Positions 1-7,732 of a stretch of 11,505 nucleotides of DNA are shown in pieces. Each line of letters starts with the position of its first letter. Positions within the stretch are counted from its first letter, which is position 1. The stretch comes from an uncultured Succinatimonas sp. (GTDB lineage Bacteria > Pseudomonadota > Gammaproteobacteria > Enterobacterales > Succinivibrionaceae), in contig CAJKNC010000054.1 in NCBI GenBank assembly GCA_905201175.1, positions 1 through 11,505 of the forward strand, given 5' to 3'. Position numbers and translations under genes: made by a program. The notes beneath the pieces are model-generated. The model was not told the origin of the DNA. It did no database searches and saw nothing but the letters and a program-made list of their open reading frames with translations.

Positions 1-89
1 ATAAAAAAGCTCAAAATCTCAAAAAAATTTTTTTTATCTATGCATTATTTTTATACCTGATAAATACTTTATTCTAGCCCTTATAAGAC

Positions 90-113
90 AAAAAATCCTC
101 GCCCAAGCGAGGA
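90..113 (-). terminator. Intrinsic terminator ending the macA-to-outer-membrane-factor operon
   Basis: A perfect 7-bp GC-rich stem (arms 96-102 and 107-113) closes a 4-base loop. Read on the minus strand it is followed at once by six T residues (90-95). It lies 22 bases beyond the stop codon of the outer membrane factor gene, the expected place for a rho-independent terminator. The remaining bases to the left edge (1-89) are AT-rich with A and T runs, and I see no gene there. Confidence 0.88.
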
Positions 114-135
114 CCTAAATGTCATTTGCCGAACA

Positions 136-1524
136 TTAATTAGCTGTATTAGCCTGAAGCTTAGTTTCAGTATCTCCGCCTAAGGCTACCATAAGAGCCA
201 TAGTAGACTGCAGCAGATTGCGCTTTGAAGTTAAATTATTTAAGCGGGCGCTTCTTAAGGTATCTGAAGCATCTAAAAGATCTCTTAAGGAAACTAATCC
301 TGATATATAACGCACATAATATAGATTATAGTTCTTTGCAGCTAATTCATATTGAGTCTTAGTATTAGCTACTTCCTTGCGATAATAATCAATAGAGCTT
401 ACTTCATCATATACTTCCTGTACAGCATTAATATATGCAGAAACAAAATCCAAATCAGCAAGCTCAATATCTTTAAGTGCTGACTTTTGCTGATATATCA
501 AGCGATTGAAATTTAAAAATGGTAAAGTAATTGCTGCGCCCAAAGCTCCTATAGGATCTGAAAGAAAGCGTCCGAAGGTGGAAGCTGAGCCTAAGGATAA
601 ATTAGTCGTCAAAGTAAAATCAGGAAACCATGAGAGCTTAGCCTCGTCATAAGCTGCATAATAACTCTTTAAAGTTGCCTCTTTAGACATCAAATCAGGA
701 CGTCTTGACAGCAGTTTTGCGGGAATATCCAAACTGAAATTAGGCAGGTGCGCATCATCTAAAGAGCCGATATCGAAATCATGATCAGCAGTGGTTCCCA
801 ATAAAGTTGCCAAAGCAGTGCGGGCTTTAGCCAGCTCATTTAATTTGCTGTCTAATGCCATCTGTACGCTTAGATGATTTATTCTTGCATCCGAAACATC
901 AACCTCGCTTGCAGAGCCTGCATTAAACATGTTTTCAATCAGAGTCAAGCGCTTTTGAGAATCCTTTAAGTCTGCCTGGGAAATGGCGACGGCTTCCTTG
1001 GCATAAGCATACTGCCAATATGCGGCAGATAAAGCCTCAATTACCGTCAGACGCATAGCCCAATAATCATAAGCTGTGGCATTAAACTGCTCTAAGGCCT
1101 GCAAATTCTGCGCCTCAATCTTGCCGAATAAATCCACCTGATAAGATAAGCCTAAATTAGCAGAGCTTTTCTTCTGGGTTGCCTGATGATAATTCAAGGC
1201 TCTTTGTGTGCTGACGCCGACAGACGATTCGAAGGTCGGATGACGATCAGTGCCGCTTATGTCAACTGCAAGCAGCGCTTTCTGCACATTTACAACCGCA
1301 GACTGCATATCATAATTATTAAGCAGAGCTCGGCGCATTAAATCATTAAGCTTAGGATCGTTAAAACTTTGCCAAAAATTCTCCTGGATAAAGCTTCCTG
1401 TAAAAGCTACAGCTCCCTCATAAGAGGTTACAACAGGCATATCATGACGTTCATAGTCAGTTAAAAATGCTGTACAGGAGCTTAACATTAGGGCACAGCT
1501 GATAATGCTTAATTGTTTTAGCAT
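136..1524 (-). CDS. Outer membrane efflux lipoprotein, NodT/OprM (TolC-like) family
   Basis: This is the outer membrane channel of a tripartite efflux system, 462 residues, the usual size for the family. The N-terminus is a lipoprotein signal: two positive-to-polar residues, a hydrophobic stretch, then a lipobox L-S-S-C with C17 as the expected lipidated cysteine. Two outer-membrane-efflux (OEP) repeats follow. Typical NodT motifs are FWQSFNDPKL (about 50-59), YQVDLFGK (about 128-135), the RRPDL signature (about 274-278) linking the two repeats, and SWFPDFTL (about 298-305). The start chosen is the ATG at 1522-1524, because it gives a clean signal peptide and has AGGAG five bases upstream; the frame stays open to a TTG at 1566, but that would put 14 polar residues before the signal. 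It is the last gene of the macAB operon, 8 bases after rmlD, and is probably the outer membrane partner of MacAB. The exported substrate cannot be read from sequence. Confidence 0.93.
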   Translation of the reverse strand: MLKQLSIISCALMLSSCTAFLTDYERHDMPVVTSYEGAVAFTGSFIQENFWQSFNDPKLNDLMRRALLNNYDMQSAVVNVQKALLAVDISGTDRHPTFESSVGVSTQRALNYHQATQKKSSANLGLSYQVDLFGKIEAQNLQALEQFNATAYDYWAMRLTVIEALSAAYWQYAYAKEAVAISQADLKDSQKRLTLIENMFNAGSASEVDVSDARINHLSVQMALDSKLNELAKARTALATLLGTTADHDFDIGSLDDAHLPNFSLDIPAKLLSRRPDLMSKEATLKSYYAAYDEAKLSWFPDFTLTTNLSLGSASTFGRFLSDPIGALGAAITLPFLNFNRLIYQQKSALKDIELADLDFVSAYINAVQEVYDEVSSIDYYRKEVANTKTQYELAAKNYNLYYVRYISGLVSLRDLLDASDTLRSARLNNLTSKRNLLQSTMALMVALGGDTETKLQANTAN

Positions 1525-1529
1525 AAACT

Positions 1530-1534
1530 CTCCT
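1530..1534 (-). promoter_or_regulatory. Shine-Dalgarno that fixes the outer membrane factor start
   Basis: The minus strand reads TAGGAG here, with AGGAG five bases before the ATG at 1524. The TAG at 1535-1533 is also the stop codon of rmlD, so termination of one gene happens on the ribosome binding site of the next. This supports the downstream ATG over the TTG at 1566 and suggests coupled translation. Confidence 0.75.
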
Positions 1535-2405
1535 AATCTAACGTCTGTAAAATATAATCTCGCCAAGCAGGCATGGTTAAATTAAAAACATCCTCGCATT
1601 TGTCGCAATTTAAGCGGCTGTCATCAGGGCGCTTGGCGCTTAAGCCCAAGTCAGCCTTTTTAATCGCCGTAACTTTTACTTCATGGTCAAGATATTTGCC
1701 CTCATAGGCAATCCTGACAATTTCTTTGGCAAACTCATAACGATTCAATGCAGGCATGCCGGAGAAATGATAAATGCCGAAAGCATCAAATCCAGGAGAC
1801 AGGACCTGCCTTAGCATCCTTACTAGGCCGCAGGCTAAGCCTAAGGCTGGAGTGGGATTACCTAATTCATCATCAACTACGGTTAAAGCATCAGAGCTTT
1901 TGGCTTTATTGAATATTGCCTTAACAAAGTTCTTGCCGAAACGGCCAAAAACCCAAGAAGTGCGCACGATTAAATACTTGCAGCCGCTGCTTTTAATAAA
2001 GTTTTCGCCGTCAAGCTTTGTCTTTGCATAAACACCCTCACAATAAGTCTGCTCATCCTCAGTATGGCTTTTACCTGTAGCTTTTGCAAAAACATAATCG
2101 GTAGAAATATGAATAAGCGGAATATGATTATGTGCACAAGCATGTGCTATATACTTAGGACCTAAGGCATTGATCTCGTAAGCTAAGCTCTGTTCGCTTT
2201 CGGCCTTATCCACAGCTGTATAAGCTGCAGCGTTTATTACAGCATCAAGCTTTAGATTTGATACTGCTGCCCAAACCTCCTGTTCTTTGGTAATATCCAG
2301 GAGATCGCGGCCGGCTTTGACTACCTCAAAGCCTTCCTTTAAAAGTTCTATGCCTAATTCCTGCCCTAGCTGACCTTGAGCTCCGGTTACTAATATTCTT
2401 GCCAT
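1533..2405 (-). CDS. rmlD: dTDP-4-dehydrorhamnose reductase (RmlD/RfbD family)
   Basis: RmlD catalyses the last step of dTDP-L-rhamnose synthesis, the NAD(P)H-dependent reduction of dTDP-4-dehydro-L-rhamnose in the cytosol; the product feeds O-antigen or other rhamnose-containing glycans. The 290-residue protein has the family's extended short-chain dehydrogenase pattern: a Rossmann loop GAQGQLG (8-14), NAAAYTAVDKAE (58-69), STDYVF (101-106), the catalytic Y126-x3-K130 pair, and RTSWVFG (148-154). Length is close to the roughly 300 residues usual for RmlD. The ATG start has AAGG upstream, and that Shine-Dalgarno overlaps the TAA stop of pepT; the gap is 10 bases. No rmlA, rmlB or rmlC is present in this window, which is unusual because they normally cluster. 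It sits instead between pepT and the outer membrane factor. A related NDP-sugar reductase with another substrate cannot be excluded. Confidence 0.9.
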   Translation of the reverse strand: MARILVTGAQGQLGQELGIELLKEGFEVVKAGRDLLDITKEQEVWAAVSNLKLDAVINAAAYTAVDKAESEQSLAYEINALGPKYIAHACAHNHIPLIHISTDYVFAKATGKSHTEDEQTYCEGVYAKTKLDGENFIKSSGCKYLIVRTSWVFGRFGKNFVKAIFNKAKSSDALTVVDDELGNPTPALGLACGLVRMLRQVLSPGFDAFGIYHFSGMPALNRYEFAKEIVRIAYEGKYLDHEVKVTAIKKADLGLSAKRPDDSRLNCDKCEDVFNLTMPAWRDYILQTLD

Positions 2406-2415
2406 TTATTAACCT

Positions 2416-3690
2416 TTATCTTGAAGTTTTTGCCATTCTTTTAACTAATGATAGAGCAACCTCATAGGACTTGCAGAGAGATTTAACTGGCAAACACTCA
2501 TAAGGGCCATGACAATTTAATGCTCCCATAAAAATATTCGGGCAAGGCAGCCCTCTGTAAGAAAGATTAGAACCATCCGTGCCCCCGCGCACTGAATTTT
2601 CTATAATCTCAACATTGGCGTCCTTAAAGGCTTTACGGCAAAGATCTAAAATTTCATAATTTTCTTCAAGAGCTTTTGCTAAATTTTTATATTGAGGAGT
2701 AATGGTAACCGAGCAGGCCTCATAGCCGGCGCTTTTATTGATAAATTCTCCGCATTCTCTAACAAAATTTTCACGCTCTTTAAGCTTATCTTCATCAAAA
2801 TCACGCAAAATAAGCTCAACGCAGGCTTTTTCCACTTGTCCCTGCATATTATAAATATGATAAAAGCCCTCTTTTCCTTGAGTAGTTTCAGGCCTCTGAG
2901 ATGCTGGAAGAAGAGAGATGAATTTTGCGGCTAATAAAGAAGCATTAACTAAGGTCTTATAAGCTACTGCCGTATGAACGCTGATGCCTTTAAAATCAAC
3001 GCAGGCTTTTGAAGCATTGAATGTAGCTACATCAAGCTCGCCTAAATCGCATCCGTCAATAGTTATGCCGTATGCGCATTTAAATTCTTCCGGATTTATG
3101 TGCGAGGTTGATGTTCCTAATTCCTCATCGACAGTAAATACCGCACATAGAGGTCCGTGCTCAATTTCAGGGTGCTCCTTTAAGGTCTTAAGCAGCTTGA
3201 CTATAACCGCAACTCCGGCTTTATCATCAGCGCCTAAAAGAGTCGTACCGTCCGTTACAATAATATCGTCGCCTAAATGCTCAAAAAGCTTAGGACAGAT
3301 ATTGCCGTCAATGACTAAGCCGTTATCAAGCTTGATCCCTTCCAAAGATGAAAATGCCTCAGCCAGTCTCGGCTTAACATCCTTGCCGCTGGCATCCGGA
3401 GCGGTATCTAAATGAGCTAATAAACATAAGCCTTTAGCATTCTTACAGCTAGCTGAAGCTTCAATATAAGTCTTGACAATACCTTTATCATCAATAACAG
3501 TTTTATAGCCTAAGCCCTGCAGCAAATCCTGCAAATAAGCACCTAACTTCAGCTGTCCTTCACTTGACGGTACGGTCTGTGACTTAGCACAGGACTGGGT
3601 ATCAAAGGCGACAAGCTTACAAAAAATATCCACCAAGTCATTTTGCTTTGCTAAGTTTTTTAACGCCTTTTCGCTTGTACTTTGTAACAT
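2416..3690 (-). CDS. pepT: Peptidase T (tripeptide aminopeptidase, M20B family)
   Basis: A cytosolic di-zinc aminopeptidase that removes the N-terminal residue of tripeptides. The 424-residue protein is slightly longer than the roughly 408 of the enteric enzyme, mostly through an N-terminal extension. All expected metal and catalytic residues are visible by comparison with known PepT: H93 and D95 in LAHLDTAPDA, D155 in LGADDKAG, the general base E189 next to ligand E190 in TVDEELGTS, D212 in IDGCDLGELD, and H394 in GALNCHGPYE. The substrate-binding SVRGGTDGSNLS stretch (about 366-377) and the lid-domain HTAVAY (239-244) are also present. The ATG at 3690 has GAGG six bases upstream. There is no signal peptide. 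It follows macB after 20 bases and precedes rmlD by 10, so it is co-transcribed with the efflux pump. It probably serves nutrition or turnover of peptides; a link to the pump substrate is only a guess. Confidence 0.96.
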   Translation of the reverse strand: MLQSTSEKALKNLAKQNDLVDIFCKLVAFDTQSCAKSQTVPSSEGQLKLGAYLQDLLQGLGYKTVIDDKGIVKTYIEASASCKNAKGLCLLAHLDTAPDASGKDVKPRLAEAFSSLEGIKLDNGLVIDGNICPKLFEHLGDDIIVTDGTTLLGADDKAGVAVIVKLLKTLKEHPEIEHGPLCAVFTVDEELGTSTSHINPEEFKCAYGITIDGCDLGELDVATFNASKACVDFKGISVHTAVAYKTLVNASLLAAKFISLLPASQRPETTQGKEGFYHIYNMQGQVEKACVELILRDFDEDKLKERENFVRECGEFINKSAGYEACSVTITPQYKNLAKALEENYEILDLCRKAFKDANVEIIENSVRGGTDGSNLSYRGLPCPNIFMGALNCHGPYECLPVKSLCKSYEVALSLVKRMAKTSR

Positions 3691-3710
3691 TTAATACCTC
3701 TATATTTATC

Positions 3711-5672
3711 CTATTCACGGGCTAAAGCTTCAATTGGATTCAATCTAGCTGCCGATCTGGCCGGCATAAAGCCGAAGACTACGCCTATTACAGATGAAGT
3801 TAAAACCGCCACGATAATTGATGCAGCAGAGAATGACAGCGGAATTGACGGCATGACTATGCCTAAAATCCATCCCATCAGTATGGAAAATACTACGCCC
3901 ATCAGACCGCCTATAATACATACTGTAATCGATTCAATCAAAAACTGCGTCATGATATCGCTCTGCCGAGCGCCTACTGCCATGCGGATGCCGATCTCCC
4001 TAGTTCGCTCGGTAACTGATACCAGCATAATATTCATAACGCCGATACCGCCTACAATCAGGGATATTACGGCGATGGCAGAAATCAGCAAGGTGAAGGT
4101 TCCGGTTGTCTGACTTATAGACTTCATAATGGTATCAGATGACTGAATAAAAAAGTCTTTTCGTCCATGCCGGGCTTTTATAAGCGCACTGATGCTCTTT
4201 TCTGCTACTGCCGGAGAGAAGCCGTCAGCAACGCGCACAATAATAGACGACAGGTAATTTTGATTTATAAGCCTGGTCATCAAAGTACTGTAAGGCATAT
4301 AGACATAAAGGTTGTCTCTAGGTCTGAAAGCAACCTCTTTATCCTCTAAGACTCCCACTATCATCACCGGCATGTCATTAACCAGCAGTCTCTGCCCTAA
4401 GGGATTTTCGTTAGGGAACATATTCTTTGCCGTATTGGCATCAATAATGCAGATCTGCGGATTTGAGCCTGACTCTGATTCATTGAACAGACGTCCTGAA
4501 GCCACATTCATGCCGTATACGCGCAAATATTCATTATTTACGCCGTATACTGTTGCATTATTCTCAATATTGCTGTGACGCAGCAAGACTGAAGTTTGAA
4601 TCGTAGGCGAAGCAGAATCTACAAAAGGCTGGCCTTTCAGAGCATCCATATCCGAAATCTTCAATGTCCTAACTTTTCCGGATCTGACATCGCCCATTCT
4701 CTCGCCAGGCATTACAGTAATAGTATTTGTTCCCATAGAAGAGATGTTTTCAATTACTTTATCTGAAGCACCTCTTGCCAAGGCAACAACCGAAACTACT
4801 GCCATAATGCCGATAATAATGCCCAGCATAGTCAGCAGGGTACGCATGCGGTTTGAAATCATCGCCCGCACGGCCATCACATAAGCCTCTTTAAAGCGAT
4901 CGATATAGGCGCCGAAGGATGAAGCCCAGCTATTATTCAGCACCAGCTTGCTGTCATCTCTTTTATGAGCAATGACGTCTACATTTTCATTAATTTTGTC
5001 GCTTTCTATAATGCCGTCTTTGATAGTAATAATGCGTCTTGCATGAGCTGCAATTTTAGGATCATGGGTAACCAAAATCACAGTATGCCCCTGCGCATTA
5101 AGATCTTCTAAGATCTTCATAACCTCAGAGCCGCTTTTGCTGTCCAAAGCACCTGTAGGCTCATCAGCTAAAATAATTTGACCGCCGTTCATCAGAGCTC
5201 TGGCAATAGAAACACGCTGCTGCTGACCGCCAGATAATTGTGAAGGCTTAAAATCAATGCGCTCGCCTAAGCCTAATTTTTCCAAAAGCTCAATAGAGCG
5301 CTTCCGTCTTAAATCCTTTTTATAGCCTGAATATATTGACGGAATCTGAACATTTTCTTTAGCGTCCAAATGCCCTAAAAGATGATAGCGCTGAAAAATA
5401 AAGCCAAAGAAATCTCGCCGCAGTCTAGCCAGATCGTCAGCACTCAAATTAAAGGTATTATGACCTGCAACCTCATAGGAGCCGCTTGTAGGCGTATCAA
5501 GACAGCCTATGATATTCATAAGCGTAGATTTACCGGAGCCTGATGGTCCAATAATAGCAACGAGTTCACCTTGATGTATTTCAAGATCTATGCCGTGCAG
5601 AACCTCAACTGCTGAGGCCCCTTGTCCAAATGACCTGCGTATGGCTGTCAGTTTTAATAATGCTTCACTCAT
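3711..5672 (-). CDS. macB: MacB-type ABC transporter, fused ATPase and permease
   Basis: Inner membrane ATPase/permease of a tripartite exporter; known MacB proteins drive efflux of macrolides, peptides, toxins, siderophores or porphyrins. At 653 residues it matches the family (about 648). The N-terminal ATPase domain has Walker A GPSGSGKST (42-50), Q-loop Q94, signature LSGGQ (146-150), Walker B with catalytic E171 (ILADEPTGALD) and switch H203. The membrane part has TM1 at about 279-299, a large periplasmic domain (about 300-525), then TM2 (about 527-552), TM3 (about 579-605) and TM4 (about 614-634). The cytosolic TERTREIGIRMAVGA motif (from 554), typical of the FtsX/MacB permease fold, lies between TM2 and TM3. 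It ends in NPIEALARE. Its ATG overlaps the macA stop codon by one base (TAATG), so translation is coupled to macA. All motor residues are intact; substrate is unknown. Confidence 0.97.
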   Translation of the reverse strand: MSEALLKLTAIRRSFGQGASAVEVLHGIDLEIHQGELVAIIGPSGSGKSTLMNIIGCLDTPTSGSYEVAGHNTFNLSADDLARLRRDFFGFIFQRYHLLGHLDAKENVQIPSIYSGYKKDLRRKRSIELLEKLGLGERIDFKPSQLSGGQQQRVSIARALMNGGQIILADEPTGALDSKSGSEVMKILEDLNAQGHTVILVTHDPKIAAHARRIITIKDGIIESDKINENVDVIAHKRDDSKLVLNNSWASSFGAYIDRFKEAYVMAVRAMISNRMRTLLTMLGIIIGIMAVVSVVALARGASDKVIENISSMGTNTITVMPGERMGDVRSGKVRTLKISDMDALKGQPFVDSASPTIQTSVLLRHSNIENNATVYGVNNEYLRVYGMNVASGRLFNESESGSNPQICIIDANTAKNMFPNENPLGQRLLVNDMPVMIVGVLEDKEVAFRPRDNLYVYMPYSTLMTRLINQNYLSSIIVRVADGFSPAVAEKSISALIKARHGRKDFFIQSSDTIMKSISQTTGTFTLLISAIAVISLIVGGIGVMNIMLVSVTERTREIGIRMAVGARQSDIMTQFLIESITVCIIGGLMGVVFSILMGWILGIVMPSIPLSFSAASIIVAVLTSSVIGVVFGFMPARSAARLNPIEALARE

Positions 5673-6877
5673 TAAAACGGTCCTCTAGGCTTTTTCTCTT
5701 TGCTTAAGGCTTCAGCTTCAGCAGTCTGCACATCATCGCCTATCACGATTCTATCGGTAGGCTTCAAACCTGAAATAATTTCTACATATTGGGCATCGCG
5801 AATACCAGTCTTAACTTCCTTTTCAACAATTAAGCCCTGATCATTTAAGATATAGACCTTAGCTGAATTCTCTTCTTCATCCCTTAAAGCGGTGATTGCT
5901 AAAGCATCAACATTTTTTTTAGAAGCCACATCGATGACTACATCTGCGGTCATATCAATGCGCAATACGCGATCTAAATTATCAACCTCGATATCGCTAT
6001 TGTAGTAAATAGCTTCAGAATTAGAGCTTGAAGAGCTTGAGGAGCTTGTAGAGCTTGAGGAATCTTCATAAGAAGCTGGTGCCGGAGCTATTCTGCCTAA
6101 AAACCCCTTAAAATTACGATGCGGAAGACCTAAAACAGTAAAGCTGCATTCCATGCCGGGCTTGACATTTACGACATCAGTCTCAGAAATCTCTGTTTCC
6201 ACCTTCATATGGTCCATGGTAGCTAATCTTAAGATCGTAGGAGTGGTCTGATTGGCATTTACAGTCTGCCCCTCGGAGACCACGGTAGCATAAACAGTAC
6301 CATCTATAGGGGCAGTAATTTTTGTGTAGCCCAAATTAGTTTCAGCATCTGCTACATCCAGCTTGCCCTGCTCATAAGAAGAATTTAATTCATCTAATTC
6401 AGCCTGCGCCACAATATAAGCGGCCTCTGCAATCTCATAGTCTTGTTTTGAAGAGGCATCAATCTTTCTTAAGCGCTTTTGACGTTCATATTCGAGCTTT
6501 AATTTATTAATTTCGGCTTTCTTAGCTTTAATTTGAGCATTGATGCTGTTTAATTGCGCCTTAGCTTTTTTTAAGGCCGTTTCTTGAATCTTAGGATCAA
6601 TTTCACAGAGCAAATCTCCCTGCTTTACCTCATCGCCAGTTTGTACATGTAATTTTAAAATCTGACCTGATACCTGTGCACCTATATCAACCTCTGTAAA
6701 GCCGGAAATTATGCCGGTAGCATATACCTGCTTATTTATATCTCGCTTTACCGTTGTTACTGTCATATAGCTTGGAGTTGCAGGCTTAAAATAATCATAA
6801 GTACCATAGCCTAATATTGATAAAATAATTAACGATAAAATTAAATAGCGTAATAGGCGTTTGTGAGTACTAGTCAT
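5672..6877 (-). CDS. macA: MacA-type periplasmic adaptor (membrane fusion protein)
   Basis: The adaptor links MacB to the outer membrane channel and stimulates its ATPase. The 401-residue protein has an N-terminal membrane anchor (about 8-26), a split biotinyl-lipoyl domain (ATGIISGFTEVDIGAQVSGQ, 53-72, with TGDEVKQGDLLCEID, 80-94, and the second half TKITAPIDGTV, 185-195), a long alpha-hairpin between them (about 97-180), then a beta-barrel and a membrane-proximal domain. The odd feature is a poly-serine tract at residues 273-287 (only one Thr and one Asn interrupt it) in a beta-barrel loop just before the YYNSDIEVDN strand; it is encoded by a tandem DNA repeat. The start has AGAGGA about six bases upstream. 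It is the first gene of the five-gene operon, follows a 205-base gap with the upstream terminator, and overlaps macB by one base. Confidence 0.96.
   Translation of the reverse strand: MTSTHKRLLRYLILSLIILSILGYGTYDYFKPATPSYMTVTTVKRDINKQVYATGIISGFTEVDIGAQVSGQILKLHVQTGDEVKQGDLLCEIDPKIQETALKKAKAQLNSINAQIKAKKAEINKLKLEYERQKRLRKIDASSKQDYEIAEAAYIVAQAELDELNSSYEQGKLDVADAETNLGYTKITAPIDGTVYATVVSEGQTVNANQTTPTILRLATMDHMKVETEISETDVVNVKPGMECSFTVLGLPHRNFKGFLGRIAPAPASYEDSSSSTSSSSSSSSNSEAIYYNSDIEVDNLDRVLRIDMTADVVIDVASKKNVDALAITALRDEEENSAKVYILNDQGLIVEKEVKTGIRDAQYVEIISGLKPTDRIVIGDDVQTAEAEALSKEKKPRGPF
6024..6059 (-). repeat. 9-bp tandem repeat, four copies, encoding poly-serine in MacA
   Basis: On the plus strand the 7-mer GAGCTTG recurs at exactly 9-base spacing (starts 6024, 6033, 6042, 6051), each followed by two variable bases. 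On the coding strand each unit reads Ser-Ser-Ser (one unit has Thr). Because the period is a multiple of three, gain or loss of units by slippage would change loop length without breaking the reading frame. Confidence 0.9.
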
Positions 6878-6921
6878 ATCTTTCCTCTAATCACAAGTGT
6901 TAGATTTTATAAAAAACTTCT

Positions 6922-6951
6922 ATTTTATTATGATCTTTTAAAATTAGTTAA
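6922..6951 (-). promoter_or_regulatory. Candidate sigma70-type promoter of the macA operon
   Basis: On the minus strand a -35-like TTAACT (6946-6951) is followed after 18 bases by TAAAAT (6922-6927), a one-mismatch -10 element. Predicted transcription would begin near 6915, leaving a leader of about 38 bases before macA. It lies between the preceding terminator and macA, where a promoter is required, but the region is so AT-rich that other placements are possible. Confidence 0.3.
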
Positions 6952-7015
6952 AACTTAGAGCATCTGCAAAATCAGAAATTTTAGCTTAATTTTGTAAAAT
7001 ATTTCATATTTAAAG

Positions 7016-7051
7016 AAAAACCCCCTATAGGATTGGCTCCTAATTAGGGGG
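7016..7051 (-). terminator. Intrinsic terminator after the YcbL-like hydrolase gene
   Basis: The outer stem pairs 7021-7027 with 7045-7051 and includes five G-C pairs; after a 2-base bulge (7043-7044) an inner 5-bp stem pairs 7028-7032 with 7038-7042 around a 5-base loop. On the minus strand it is followed by five T residues (7016-7020). It sits about 30 bases past the stop codon of the hydrolase gene and separates that unit from macA. Confidence 0.85.
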
Positions 7052-7082
7052 ATATAAAAAAATTATTAATCTTATTATTAAT

Positions 7083-7721
7083 TCAGGCTTGCCCTAAAAA
7101 AGGATTGGCTCTGCGCTCGTATCCTATAGTCGAATCTTCCCCATGTCCGCTTAATACGCGAGTATCATCTGGAAGATCTAATAATTTTTGATATATAGAA
7201 TCAATCAGAGCTTCATAACTGCCGCCGGGGAAATCAGTTCTGCCGACAGATCCGCAAAAGAGAGTATCTCCGGTTAACACAAAGGCAAAGTCCTCGCAAT
7301 AATAACAAACTCCGCCTGGGGTATGTCCAGGAGTCTTTAAGACCTTGAATTTTAAAGAAGGAATAGGCGTTAAAATATCTCCATCGTATACAGGCTTAAA
7401 TTCAAAGCTTTCTGCATAAGGAAGAGACAGCATCGAAGCTTGACTTGAAATAGCCTCAATTAAAGCTCTGTCTTCAATACCAGGGCCTATTACTTCAGCA
7501 TGAGTTTTATCAACTAATTGCGAAACAGCGCCTATATGATCCAAATGACCATGAGTTAATAAGATTGCATTAAGTTTAAGCTTATGCTCTTCTAAAAGCT
7601 GCTCAATCTGTTCACAATTTCCGCCAGGGTCGACCACTAAAGCATCATGGCTTTCATCATTATAAATGATACGGCAATTCTGCCCATAAACTGTGACATT
7701 GAGTTGCAAAAGCTTAATCAT
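7083..7721 (-). CDS. Metallo-beta-lactamase-fold hydrolase, YcbL / type II glyoxalase II-like
   Basis: A cytosolic metal-dependent hydrolase, 212 residues, the size of YcbL-type proteins (about 215) and shorter than classical glyoxalase II. Metal ligands are all visible: H57-x-H59-x-D61-H62 in LTHGHLDHIG, H133 in TPGHTPGG, D152 in LTGDTLF, and H193 in LSGHGEDS. The GSVGRTDFPGG stretch (157-167) is typical of the YcbL/glyoxalase II-like subgroup. It lacks the C-terminal helical substrate-binding domain of classical GloB, so S-lactoylglutathione hydrolysis is possible but not assured; another thioester is equally likely. The ATG at 7721 has a very strong AAGGAG about seven bases upstream, and this overlaps the TAA stop of rlmI; the gap is 11 bases, so the two genes are co-transcribed and probably translationally coupled. 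A strong terminator follows. Confidence 0.92.
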   Translation of the reverse strand: MIKLLQLNVTVYGQNCRIIYNDESHDALVVDPGGNCEQIEQLLEEHKLKLNAILLTHGHLDHIGAVSQLVDKTHAEVIGPGIEDRALIEAISSQASMLSLPYAESFEFKPVYDGDILTPIPSLKFKVLKTPGHTPGGVCYYCEDFAFVLTGDTLFCGSVGRTDFPGGSYEALIDSIYQKLLDLPDDTRVLSGHGEDSTIGYERRANPFLGQA

Positions 7722-7732
7722 GCATATCTCCT

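Noticed and set aside
1..60. A/T runs at the left edge as a possible terminator or promoter of a neighbouring gene
   Set aside because: There is no GC stem and no convincing -35/-10 pair, and the neighbouring gene lies outside the window.
1525..1566. N-terminal extension of the outer membrane factor from a TTG at 1566
   Set aside because: It would add 14 charged or polar residues before a clean lipoprotein signal and overlap rmlD; the ATG at 1524 has a strong Shine-Dalgarno five bases upstream.
2984..3415. Plus-strand open frame of about 140 codons opposite pepT
   Set aside because: It is antisense to an intact, highly conserved pepT, has low-complexity Ser/Pro-rich content typical of a shadow frame and resembles no protein I know. 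The shorter plus-strand frames opposite rmlD, macB, rlmI and fucI are rejected for the same reason.
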